Assembly (NCBI GenBank): GCA_041676645.1
Contig: JBAYRO010000042.1
Coordinates: 1-24,134, forward strand
Direction of reading: 5' to 3'
From: JAMLIN01 sp041676645
GTDB taxonomy: Bacteria > Pseudomonadota > Gammaproteobacteria > Burkholderiales > Burkholderiaceae_E
Length of the DNA stretch: 24,134 nucleotides
Shown here: positions 10,625 to 17,935 of the stretch, in pieces
Layout of the letters: each line of letters begins with the position of its first letter
Numbering within the stretch: the stretch's first letter is position 1
Notes under the pieces: model-generated
Seen by the model: only the letters and a program-made list of their open reading frames with translations
Told to the model about the DNA's origin: nothing
Database searches by the model: none
Made by a program: the position numbers and the translations under genes

Positions 10625-11194
10625 ATGTCTAACTGCACAGGATCAATTGTGCATACTTTCAAGGACATGTGTATGCGAGGCTGCCATTGGCGACGAGTGT
10701 TGCGGCTCTACCAGGCCACCGTGCCCGACACGGGCGACGCGCTCGACGCCGAGCACACGCACTGGTTCCGGGCAAAGTTCTTCCAGCAGTACCGGCTGTT
10801 CTTTCGCTATCACGCCCAGGGCAGAATCATCGTCTACGGCTGGGTCAACGACGAGGAATCGAAGCGTGCCTACGGTACCGCCGATGACGCCTACCGAGTG
10901 TTTCGCAGAATGCTCGACAGCGGCCACCCTCCGAGCGACTGGGACAGCCTGATGGCCGAGGTGCGCGCCGAGGGCGAGCGGCTTGCACAAATCGTCGGTC
11001 GCCCCGAGCCGGAAGCGTCGCCAGAGAGCGTCCAGTCGAGCACCGGATGGGACCGCGAGCAGTTCTCGATCACTTGCGAAATCGCCCTCGAGTCACGCTT
11101 TCGATCGGTCCGAAGAGATTTGGCTGCACCTGCACACAACTCGGCATTCAAGTCGGCAAATTCTGTTGCATTACTGTCATTTCAGTTCTCATAA
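10625..11194 (+). pseudogene. Truncated YhaV-type toxin remnant
   Basis: The frame contains the C-terminal half of a YhaV-family RNase toxin. EHTHWFRAKFFQQYRLFFRYH, then IIVYGWVNDEESKRAYGTADDAYRVFRRML and GHPPSDWDSLMAEV (about residues 43-113 of the frame) match the conserved YhaV core I recall. Full-length YhaV proteins have about 70 further residues before this core, starting near NGWxxYAHP. Here that region is missing and replaced by an unrelated stretch (MSNCTGSIVHTFKDMCMRG). Just upstream lies the oppositely oriented antitoxin gene, so the 5' end was probably lost in a rearrangement. The tail after about residue 120 is also unlike the family. No PrlF antitoxin is present, so an inactive relic is most likely. 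Confidence 0.65.
10634..10653. promoter_or_regulatory. Inverted repeat upstream of the antitoxin, possible autoregulatory operator
   Basis: TGCACA (10634-10639) and TGTGCA (10648-10653) form a perfect six-base inverted repeat with an eight-base spacer, about 27 bp upstream of the antitoxin start on the minus strand. The surrounding 40 bp are clearly more AT-rich than the neighbouring genes. On the minus strand TTGATC lies within the repeat spacer and could be a -35 element. Type II modules usually repress themselves at such sites; binding here is inferred. Confidence 0.4.
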
Positions 11195-11195
11195 A
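11166..11195 (+). promoter_or_regulatory. Candidate promoter of the fic gene
   Basis: TTGCAT (11166-11171) and CATAAA (11190-11195), separated by 18 bp, approximate a sigma-70 promoter in an AT-rich stretch (about 11150-11245) that stands out from the GC-rich surroundings. It lies 63 bp upstream of the fic ATG. Confidence 0.35.
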
Positions 11196-11258
11196 TCTCT
11201 TAACAGACAATGATTTAGCAATCGTTGCAAATCGGCTAAAAGACCGGCAACATAAGCC

Positions 11259-12446
11259 ATGTACTCCTTCCCTCACCAGTTCGAACCCCTGCTGCCGCAG
11301 TTGCGGCTCGAGGAGTTGCGGGAACGCGCCGCCTCGCTTTGCCAGGATGCCCTCGCTTTGGCGGGCAAGGCACATCCGACCACCCTCGACGCGGTTCGCG
11401 AACTCGTGCGCGCGATGAATTCCTACTACAGCAATCGCATCGAGGACCAAAGCACTTCACCGGCAAACATTGAACGCGCACTTCGGCGCGAGTTCTCGCC
11501 CGAGTCGGATACGGCGCGGCTGCAAAGGCTGGCGCTGGCCCATATCGAAGCCGAGCAGGAACTCGAGGACCGTGCCAGGGCCGAGGACCACATCCTGAGC
11601 ATCTCATTCGCCAAGGCCGCGCACCATGCGCTCTATTCCCGCCTTGCTCCCGAGGACCGGATGAGCGAAGGGCGCCTGGTCGAGCCGGGTGAGACTCGGA
11701 AAGAGAACGTGGACGTTGGTCGTCATCTCGCTCCGGCGGCGGATTCGCTGTCGGGCTTTTTCCAGCGCTTTGACGAGATCTACGATCGGCGACGCAGTTG
11801 GGACATGCACGTCATCGCGACTGCCTGCGCACATCATCGCTTTGCCTGGGTACACCCCTTTCTCGACGGAAACGGCCGGGCAGCGCGGCTGCAAACCCAT
11901 TGCGCCTTGTGGCCGCTAAGCCAGGGCCTGTGGTCCGTCAACCGGGGGCTGGCGCGTCGGCGCTCCGACTACTATGCGCGACTTGCGAACGCCGACGCGG
12001 CCCGACGCGGCGACCTCGATGGCCGCGGTAATCTGACGGAGGCGGGCCTTCATGAATGGGTCGACTTCTTCTTGTCGGTCTGCGAGGACCAGGTCAGCTA
12101 CATGCGGAAAATGCTCGACCTCGACGAGATGAAACGTCGACTCGAAGCCTTGGTCGCGTTTCGAACGCACGATCCTGACGCGACTCACAAGACGATGCGC
12201 AGCGAAGCGGTGCTTCCCCTGCATTACGCATTTACTTCAGGCCCGATGACTCGCAGCGAATTTTCACAGATGACCGGGCTGGGAGAGCGCACTGCGCGCA
12301 CCCTGCTCTCCTACCTGCTGGCCACGGGCCTGCTGGTCAGCGACACCAGGCTTGGCCCGGTGCGGCTCGGACTACCGCTCGACGCGCTGCAGTTTCTCTT
12401 TCCCGCGCTTTATCCGGAGGCTGCCCAGGGCACCTACGACACCTGA
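11259..12446 (+). CDS. Fic-family AMP-transferase with N-terminal inhibitory motif (class II-like)
   Basis: A 395-residue Fic protein. The catalytic motif H199-PFLDGNGRAAR-210 matches HPFxxGNGRxxR; H199 is the general base and Fic enzymes usually transfer AMP from ATP to a Ser, Thr or Tyr of a target. The inhibitory helix is S58-NRI-E62, N-terminal to the Fic core as in class II proteins, but D63 stands where the S/TxxxE(G/N) motif normally has G or N. The C-terminal part (about 325-362: MTRSEFSQMTGLGERTARTLL) looks like a winged-helix DNA-binding domain. The substrate is unknown. Base composition is less GC-rich than the flanking core genes, fitting acquisition by transfer. The stop lies three bases from the stop of the convergent DUF3567 gene. 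Confidence 0.92.
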   Translation: MYSFPHQFEPLLPQLRLEELRERAASLCQDALALAGKAHPTTLDAVRELVRAMNSYYSNRIEDQSTSPANIERALRREFSPESDTARLQRLALAHIEAEQELEDRARAEDHILSISFAKAAHHALYSRLAPEDRMSEGRLVEPGETRKENVDVGRHLAPAADSLSGFFQRFDEIYDRRRSWDMHVIATACAHHRFAWVHPFLDGNGRAARLQTHCALWPLSQGLWSVNRGLARRRSDYYARLANADAARRGDLDGRGNLTEAGLHEWVDFFLSVCEDQVSYMRKMLDLDEMKRRLEALVAFRTHDPDATHKTMRSEAVLPLHYAFTSGPMTRSEFSQMTGLGERTARTLLSYLLATGLLVSDTRLGPVRLGLPLDALQFLFPALYPEAAQGTYDT

Positions 12447-12449
12447 AGA

Positions 12450-12698
12450 TCAGTGCAGCACGATCGGATGCTGCATCAGCTCGTCGAACTGGCTGAGGTA
12501 AGCGTCCACTTCCTCGATGGTCGGCTCGGTGGCGATCAGGGATTCGACATCGCTGCGAAAGCGCAGCGCCAGCGGCCCGGCGATGAAGATTTCGCGCCGG
12601 GCGGCCTTGTCCATGATCTCGTACCCGCCCACGGATTCGGCATCCGCGTCGCGGAACTCGACCACGCAGTAGCTCGGGCTGTTGTAGATCATGTTCAT
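12450..12698 (-). CDS. DUF3567 family small protein
   Basis: An 82-residue protein starting MNMIYNSPSYCVVEF and containing GGYEIMDKAARREIFIAGPLA, ATEPTIEEVDAYL and a C-terminal PIVLH. This matches the DUF3567 family, which I know from Betaproteobacteria and whose function is not established. The frame is open further upstream, but the family begins at MxMIYNSP and AAGGAG lies about nine bases before the ATG at 12698, fixing the start. No signal peptide or membrane segment is seen. It converges tail to tail with fic. Confidence 0.85.
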   Translation of the reverse strand: MNMIYNSPSYCVVEFRDADAESVGGYEIMDKAARREIFIAGPLALRFRSDVESLIATEPTIEEVDAYLSQFDELMQHPIVLH

Positions 12699-13112
12699 CG
12701 CGGGATTCTCCTTGCTCTGCATGTGGAGACGGCATCGCGCGGATTCAAGACAGCCTCGCGCCGACAGCCGCCGGCCCTGCCACGACATGCGGTCGGCGCA
12801 ATCATCATGCCCCGTATGTTCCGCTCCCTGCGGAAAACGCCCGATTACGTGAAATTGTCCTTTCCCCCGGGTAGCCGGCGGGACACAATCCCGACGTGTC
12901 GGCGATTTTGCCCGCCTCCGGGGAGAAGTCGCCTCCGTCCATCCATCCATCGCCCATGGCCGCGAGTCGGCCCGAAAGCGCGGAACCGGACGGCAGCGGC
13001 ATAGTACGCGGGTCGTCTCCGACACGGGACTGATGACGCATCGCGCCAGCGGCAAGGGCGGCAGATGCATGTCATGTGATCGATATCAATCCAAGCGCAA
13101 GGATGTCTTCCA
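12699..13112. other. Intergenic region between DUF3567 and the adhesin gene
   Basis: This 414-bp gap separates divergent genes and should carry both promoters. Open frames on both strands lack family resemblance and a ribosome binding site, so I call no gene. A small perfect hairpin (TTCCGC-TCCCT-GCGGAA, 12819-12835) lies in the likely upstream region of the DUF3567 gene. An FNR-like box near the right end is listed separately. Otherwise I see nothing distinctive. Confidence 0.5.
13076..13089. promoter_or_regulatory. FNR/Anr-like box upstream of the adhesin gene
   Basis: GTGAT-CGAT-ATCAA matches nine of ten specified bases of the FNR/Anr consensus TTGAT-N4-ATCAA. It ends 23 bp before the adhesin ATG. 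An activating FNR site would normally lie about 41 bp before the transcription start, which would put that start at or inside the coding sequence. If functional it more probably represses. A chance match is possible. Confidence 0.35.
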
Positions 13113-15851
13113 ATGGCACTCATACTCGAGATCACCCAGCAGAACGGTCTGGTCGTGCGCCAGCCGCTCGACCCGAACTCCGCCAAGATCACCGCCCAGC
13201 CCGGTGACAAGATCCGCGTCATCGATGCCGAGACCGGCCAACCCGCCGGCGATCTCGTCGCACGCCGGGTCGGTGATTCGCTCGTGGTCGAACAGGCCGG
13301 CGGCGCCACCGTCGAGCTGACCGAATTCTTCGCACCCTGCGCCCCCGGCGAGGGCTGCGAACTGGTTCTCGAGGATGGTGACAAGACCACCACGATCTCC
13401 CAGGCCACCGAGCCGATGAACGTCGCTGCCGATGGCAGCCAAGTCATGTACGACGGCGCCCTGGCCGCCCAGGCGGGCTCGGCGCCCGCCCAGGAAGGCG
13501 CGGCCGCAGCGGCCGGCACCGCCGGTGCCGCCGAAGGCGGCGCGGCCGGCGCAGCAGCCGCCGGCGGCGTCAGCACCGGCGCGATCGCCGCCGGCATCGG
13601 CGCGATCGGCATTGCCGCCGCGGCGGGCGGCGGTGGCGGTGGCGGCGGCGGAACGCCGACCGACACCGTGCCCGAAGCACCGGTCATCAACCCCGTGGCC
13701 GGCGGCGATGGCGTCGATGCCACTGAAGCGGCCGCGGGCGTCACCGTGACCGGTACCGCCGAAGCCGGCAGCACCGTCACCGTCGTCTGGAGCGGCGCGG
13801 GCGACGAGTCCTTCACCCAGACCGCCACGGCCGGCGAGGACGGCGCCTGGTCGGTGACCTTCCCGATGGACGAAGTCCCCGAGGACGGCGCGACCACGAT
13901 CACCGCCACCGCGGCGAACGCCGCCGGCAGCAGCGAGCCGACCACCGTGGGGGTGGCGGTCGATACCGCGCCGGCCGATACCACTCCGCCTGAGCCGCCG
14001 GTGATCAATGCCGTCGCGACCGACGATGTCGTGGATGCCGGCGAGGCCGCTGCGGGTGTGACCGTGAGCGGGACCGCCGAAGCGGGCAGCATCGTCGCCG
14101 TGAGCTGGGGTGACACTACCCAGGAAGCCACCGCCGACAGCACCGGCAACTGGACGACCACCTTCCTGCAGGCCGCCATTCCGGCCGATGGCGCGTCGAC
14201 GATCAGCGCCATAGCAACCGACGCGGCCGGCAACGCCAGTCAGCCCGGCACCCGCGACGTGACCATCGACACCGCCGCTGATCCCGGATCGCCCGCTGCC
14301 CCGGTGATCAATGATGTCGCTACCGATAACACCGTCGATGCTGCCGAGGCCGCAAGCAATGTGACCGTCAGCGGCACTGCCGAGGCTGGCAGCGCGGTGA
14401 CGGTGATCTGGGGCGGTCTGACCAAAGCTGACATCCCGGTCAACGACGCCGGCAACTGGTCGGTCGACTTCACACCAGCGGAACTCCCCGCGGCAGGCGC
14501 GACGACCATCAGTGCCACCGCCACCAATGACGTAGGCCCCGGGCCCGCTGGCACGAAACCGGTTACCGTCGCAACCACCGTGGTCATGGGCGGCGATGAC
14601 GGTGAAACCCTGATTGGCGGCGCCGAAACCCAGACGATCCTGGGCGGCGATGGAAACGACGTCCTGATCGGCGGCTCGGGCGGTTCGGTCCGCAACTACC
14701 AGTTCGATTACTGGAGCGTGTCCGCCGATGGCGATCTTGACTGGGGCTCCGATCCAGGAACGAGTTCGCCTCAGTCCTACGCTGGTTTCACGGATACTGC
14801 CGATCTCGGCTGGTCGTTCGTTCCGGTGAGCACCCGAACCAATGGCACTACGGAGGTCCAGACGGGCGGCATGGTGGAGTTGTCCGGAAACCAGATGGGC
14901 TTCGGAGATGATGGCACCGGCACCGGTGGTACGCATCACTGGGAAACGGTCTACACCGGGAGTGATGGTGCGGCCGGCCTGACGCAATCGATCGCGACTG
15001 CAGCCGGAGAAACTTACACCCTGACGATCCAGACGACCAACTCCAACAATGGCACATCACTGGCGATCGTGTGGGACGGCGTGGAGATCGCCTATTTCGA
15101 CGGAACGACCAACGACAACATAACGGAGCCTGGCAACTGGACTCTCACCGGTGACCACACCATCGACATCGTTCCCGAAATGTCAGGTGACGGTGATGTC
15201 AATCGTGCGCAATTGAGATTTTCGGTAGAGGCGGCAGGCGAGACCTCGACCCTGGCGGTGGTCGCCTATGACGAAGTATTCGACCCCGCTACGGCTCCTC
15301 CAGAGGCGGGCGAAGGTCTGCGCATCGACAGCGTGACCCTGGATGCCGGTTCGGCAGCCGGCAACGATACGCTGGACGGCGGCGCTGGCAACGACCTGTT
15401 GTTCGGTCAGGGCGGCGACGACACGCTGATCGGCGGCGCCGGAGCCGATACCTTCGTGTTCTCCATGCGGACGGACAACGGCAACGACACGATCATGGAT
15501 TTCAATGCCGCCGAAGGCGATCGGATCATGCTGGTCGATGCGATCGATTCCAATACGACAGGCTCACTTGGCGCGATGGATCAGGACTTGTCTGACGACA
15601 ACCTGACTTTCGCGGACTTCATGGGCACTGGCGATGCCGACAATGCGTTTGCATCCCAGGAGATCGGCCTGACCGAAGTCGATGGAAACCTGGTGTTGTC
15701 CTTCACGGGTGCGAACGATGCGCCCCTAGGTTCGGTGACGATCGTCGGCCTGACCATGGAGGACTACCCTGACGTCGGTAGCCTGTTCGCGCCCGGCACG
15801 GGCATCGTCCAAGCCACCGGCGACGGCTTCAATTCGGGTCTGATCATCTGA
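13113..15851 (+). CDS. Large secreted adhesin: BapA-like N-terminus, Ig-like repeats and RTX C-terminus
   Basis: A 912-residue acidic protein with no Sec signal peptide, probably exported by a type I system through its C-terminus. Residues 1-100 resemble the BapA/LapA-type N-terminal region (DSLVVEQAGGATVELTEFF, LVLEDGD). An Ala/Gly-rich hydrophobic stretch (about 125-181, ending in nine glycines) follows. Three Ig-like repeats of about 100 residues span 186-490. RTX calcium-binding repeats (GGDGNDVLIGG) occur near 505-523. A beta-rich unassigned domain lies at about 526-743. A second RTX block (GNDTLDGGAGNDLL, GGAGADTFVF) at 749-790 leads into a C-terminal secretion-type region (GNDTIMDFNAAEGDRIMLVDA). 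The ATG at 13113 has AAGGA nine bases upstream. No transporter genes are in the window. It probably acts in surface attachment or biofilm formation. Confidence 0.85.
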   Translation: MALILEITQQNGLVVRQPLDPNSAKITAQPGDKIRVIDAETGQPAGDLVARRVGDSLVVEQAGGATVELTEFFAPCAPGEGCELVLEDGDKTTTISQATEPMNVAADGSQVMYDGALAAQAGSAPAQEGAAAAAGTAGAAEGGAAGAAAAGGVSTGAIAAGIGAIGIAAAAGGGGGGGGGTPTDTVPEAPVINPVAGGDGVDATEAAAGVTVTGTAEAGSTVTVVWSGAGDESFTQTATAGEDGAWSVTFPMDEVPEDGATTITATAANAAGSSEPTTVGVAVDTAPADTTPPEPPVINAVATDDVVDAGEAAAGVTVSGTAEAGSIVAVSWGDTTQEATADSTGNWTTTFLQAAIPADGASTISAIATDAAGNASQPGTRDVTIDTAADPGSPAAPVINDVATDNTVDAAEAASNVTVSGTAEAGSAVTVIWGGLTKADIPVNDAGNWSVDFTPAELPAAGATTISATATNDVGPGPAGTKPVTVATTVVMGGDDGETLIGGAETQTILGGDGNDVLIGGSGGSVRNYQFDYWSVSADGDLDWGSDPGTSSPQSYAGFTDTADLGWSFVPVSTRTNGTTEVQTGGMVELSGNQMGFGDDGTGTGGTHHWETVYTGSDGAAGLTQSIATAAGETYTLTIQTTNSNNGTSLAIVWDGVEIAYFDGTTNDNITEPGNWTLTGDHTIDIVPEMSGDGDVNRAQLRFSVEAAGETSTLAVVAYDEVFDPATAPPEAGEGLRIDSVTLDAGSAAGNDTLDGGAGNDLLFGQGGDDTLIGGAGADTFVFSMRTDNGNDTIMDFNAAEGDRIMLVDAIDSNTTGSLGAMDQDLSDDNLTFADFMGTGDADNAFASQEIGLTEVDGNLVLSFTGANDAPLGSVTIVGLTMEDYPDVGSLFAPGTGIVQATGDGFNSGLII
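13669..14580 (+). repeat. Three tandem Ig-like domain repeats inside the adhesin gene
   Basis: Three units of about 300 bp begin near 13669, 13985 and 14292. Each encodes P-x-x-PVIN-x-VA, then EAAxxVTVxGTAEAGSxV, a W, GxW(S/T)xxF, a P-x-x-GA-T-I-x-ATA segment and a closing strand ending in V-x-x. The second and third are the most alike at DNA level (shared CCGGTGATCAATG start). Such repeats form extended stalks, and copy number often varies between strains through recombination. Confidence 0.85.
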
Positions 15852-15858
15852 CCCTTTC

Positions 15859-15893
15859 CCGGCCGGTCCCGGAGAAGCGGGGCCGGCCGGTTT
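15859..15893 (+). terminator. Strong hairpin terminator after the adhesin gene
   Basis: Eight bases after the TGA stop, a left arm CCGGCCGGTCCCG (15859-15871) pairs over 13 positions, with one G-U pair, with CGGGGCCGGCCGG (15878-15890), around a six-base loop GAGAAG. TTT follows. The stem is very stable but the T tract is short, so termination may be partial. It ends only nine bases before the next reading frame. Confidence 0.7.
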
Positions 15894-15901
15894 CCGCAGT
15901 G

Positions 15902-17077
15902 ATGTACAAGATGAAAAGCAGCAAACGCCCTCTTTCACGCATCGGCCTGTCGGGCACGGGCTTCATCGGACGCAGCTTTGCGCACATGCTGATGAAGCAT
16001 GCGCCGGACATGCGTCTTGCCAAGGTGCTGACGCGGCGCGATCCCTCGCGCCTTGCCGACTTCCCGACCCACGGCACAGTCACGAACTCGATCGACGAGA
16101 TGATCGAGGGCTCGGACCTGGTGTTCGAGTGCAGCGGCGATGTGCTGCATTCGACGGTGGTGATCGAACGCGCGCTGGCCGCTGGCCGGCCGGTGGTCAC
16201 CATGAACTCCGAATTCCATGTCACGACCGGTTCGTACTTCGCCGATCGTGGCCTGCTCACCGAGGCGGAGGGCGATCAGCCCGGCTGCCTCGCGGCACTG
16301 CGCGAGAACATGCTGGCGATGGGTTTTTCGCCGCTGGTCTACGGCAACATGAAGGGCTTCCTGAACCACGACCCGACGCCCGAGGACATGGCCTTCTGGT
16401 CGTCGAAGCAGGGCATCAGCGTGGAGCAGACGACCTCGTTCACCGACGGCACCAAGGTGCAGATCGAGCAGGCCTTCATCGCCAACCACACCGGCGCGGG
16501 CATCCTGCGCCGCGGGATGGAGGGCCCGGCGCGCGACGATACCGTCGATGCGGCCCGTGATCTGGCGCGGATGGCCGAGGAGGCCGGCGGCCCGATCGCC
16601 GACTACCTGCTGTCGCGAACCCAGATACCGGGGGTGTTCATCGCCGCTCGCCACGATGCGGAGCAGGTCGATGCGCTGAACTACTACAAGCTCGGCCCCG
16701 GTCCTTACTACGTGATGTTCAATCCGCACCATCTGTGCTCGATCGAGGCGATCAAGACGGTGCGCCGGATGCTCGCCGGCGGCGGGGTGCTGATGAACAA
16801 TTCATCGAAGCCCGCCATCGGCGTGTGCGCCATCGCCAAACGGGCGCTCGGCGCCGGCCACCGGCTCGACCTGGCGATCGGCGGCTTCGATGTGCGCGGC
16901 GAGGCGATCACCACGGCCGACGAACCCGATCATGCGCCGATCGGCATCCTGCGTGGCGCGGTGCTGCGCCATGCGGTGGAGCCGGGCCAGATGCTGCGCT
17001 TCGCGGACGTCGACATCCCGGACTCGCGGGCGCTCGAGATCGTGCACGCCCTGGCGCCGGCACCAGTGACAGCCTGA
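15902..17077 (+). CDS. NAD(P)-dependent oxidoreductase, homoserine-dehydrogenase-like with C-terminal SAF-like domain
   Basis: A 391-residue protein of the COG4091-type family. The N-terminal Rossmann fold has GLSGTGFIGRS with G18-x-G20-x-x-G23, and ECSGD at the end of a beta strand. The middle domain has EGDQPG, YGNMKGFLNHDPTPEDM, and TSFTDGTKVQIEQAFIANHTG. The last ~90 residues (from HRLDLAIGGFDVRGEAITT, including RGAVLRHAVEPGQMLRFADVDIP) look like an SAF/antifreeze-like domain. Relatives occur in sugar-acid breakdown and surface-polysaccharide loci; the reaction here is unknown. The start is uncertain: GTG (15899), ATG (15902) and ATG (15911) are all in frame, none with a good ribosome binding site. 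The gene follows the adhesin terminator closely. Confidence 0.8.
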   Translation: MYKMKSSKRPLSRIGLSGTGFIGRSFAHMLMKHAPDMRLAKVLTRRDPSRLADFPTHGTVTNSIDEMIEGSDLVFECSGDVLHSTVVIERALAAGRPVVTMNSEFHVTTGSYFADRGLLTEAEGDQPGCLAALRENMLAMGFSPLVYGNMKGFLNHDPTPEDMAFWSSKQGISVEQTTSFTDGTKVQIEQAFIANHTGAGILRRGMEGPARDDTVDAARDLARMAEEAGGPIADYLLSRTQIPGVFIAARHDAEQVDALNYYKLGPGPYYVMFNPHHLCSIEAIKTVRRMLAGGGVLMNNSSKPAIGVCAIAKRALGAGHRLDLAIGGFDVRGEAITTADEPDHAPIGILRGAVLRHAVEPGQMLRFADVDIPDSRALEIVHALAPAPVTA

Positions 17078-17136
17078 CACTGCCCCCAGCTGCCGGACCG
17101 CATGCCGGCAGCCTTTCCCCGCCCATCGCGCTGACG

Positions 17137-17203
17137 TGAAAATGGGGTCAGACACCGTTTCATGGAAACGGTGTCTGACCCCATTTTCATGACCCCATTT
17201 TCA
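17137..17203. repeat. Palindromic REP-like element 1, with partial extra arm
   Basis: A perfect inverted repeat with 25-base arms (17137-17161 and 17165-17189) and a three-base loop ATG. The outer part reads TGAAAATGGGGTCAGACAC, the inner part CGTTTC. Directly after it the outer end of the right arm, TGACCCCATTTTCA, is repeated exactly (17176-17189 and 17190-17203). The same outer arm occurs in the element at 24065-24120, so this is a dispersed family. It lies between two convergent genes, where it could also act as a two-way terminator. Its last three bases form the stop codon of the ntrX-like gene. No transposase is nearby. Confidence 0.9.
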
Positions 17204-17929
17204 CTGATTGGTCTTGCGGTAGGCGCCGCGCGCCAGGTCGATGCCGAGCTGCTTGAGCTTGCGGTAGAGGTGGGTGCGTTCGAGCCCGGTGCGTTCGGCC
17301 ACCCGGGTCATGCTGCCCTGCTCGCGGACGAGATGGTGTTCGAAGTAGATTCGCTCGAAGGCGTCGCGCGCTTCGCGCAGCGGCATCTCGAGCGACAGCT
17401 CCTGCATGGTGACGCTGCCGTTGCTGGCCACTGCCGCCGACACGGTGCCGGGCACCATGGTTTCCAGGACGGCGCCCGGGGCGACCGGCGCGGCCGCACC
17501 CCCCGCGGGGAGGAACGTGCCGCCCGCCGTGCCGGCCGGCGCGCTTGTGCTGGCGGTGGCTTCGGTGCGCTTGGCGAGCCCGGCCTCGACGGCCTTGAGC
17601 AGCTTCTGCAGGGTGATGGGCTTCTCGAGGAAGTCGAGCGCGCCGATGCGGGTGGCTTCGACGGCGGTATCGATGGTGGCGTGGCCGGACATCATGATGA
17701 CCGGCATGGTGAGCTTGCCGTTGGCGGCCCACTCCTTGAGCAGGGTGACGCCATCGGTGTCGGGCATCCAGATGTCGAGCAGCACCAGGTCGGGGGCGCT
17801 GGTCTCGCGCGCCTGGCGCGCCTGGTTGGCGCTGTCGGCGAGCGTCACGGCATGCCCTTCGTCACCGAGGATTTCGGAGAGCAGTTCGCGGATGCCGATT
17901 TCGTCATCGACTACGAGAATATCGGCCAT
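17201..17929 (-). CDS. ntrX: NtrX-like response regulator: receiver plus Fis-type DNA-binding domain, no AAA+ domain
   Basis: A 242-residue transcription regulator. The receiver (1-120) has acidic residues D8-D9, phosphoacceptor D52 in LLDIWMPDTDG, S81 and K103. An Ala/Gly/Pro-rich linker (121-175) follows, then a Fis-type helix-turn-helix (about 183-232: MTRVAERTGLERTHLYRKLKQLGID) very like the NtrX C-terminus. The central sigma-54-activating AAA+ domain of canonical NtrX is absent, so it is unlikely to activate sigma-54 promoters directly. It starts six bases after the stop of the kinase gene, with AGAGGG as ribosome binding site, and is surely its partner. The TGA stop lies inside a palindromic repeat element, so the original C-terminus may have been altered. 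The ntr name is by homology only. Confidence 0.88.
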   Translation of the reverse strand: MADILVVDDEIGIRELLSEILGDEGHAVTLADSANQARQARETSAPDLVLLDIWMPDTDGVTLLKEWAANGKLTMPVIMMSGHATIDTAVEATRIGALDFLEKPITLQKLLKAVEAGLAKRTEATASTSAPAGTAGGTFLPAGGAAAPVAPGAVLETMVPGTVSAAVASNGSVTMQELSLEMPLREARDAFERIYFEHHLVREQGSMTRVAERTGLERTHLYRKLKQLGIDLARGAYRKTNQ

Positions 17930-17935
17930 GGCCCT

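Noticed and set aside
12453..13004. A 183-codon plus-strand frame across the DUF3567 gene and the adjoining gap
   Set aside because: It overlaps the DUF3567 gene on the opposite strand and has no ribosome binding site or recognisable domain.
13086..14987. A 633-codon minus-strand frame opposite the adhesin
   Set aside because: Its Gly/Arg-rich sequence merely mirrors the Ig-like repeats on the other strand; the sense frame has clear Ig and RTX motifs.
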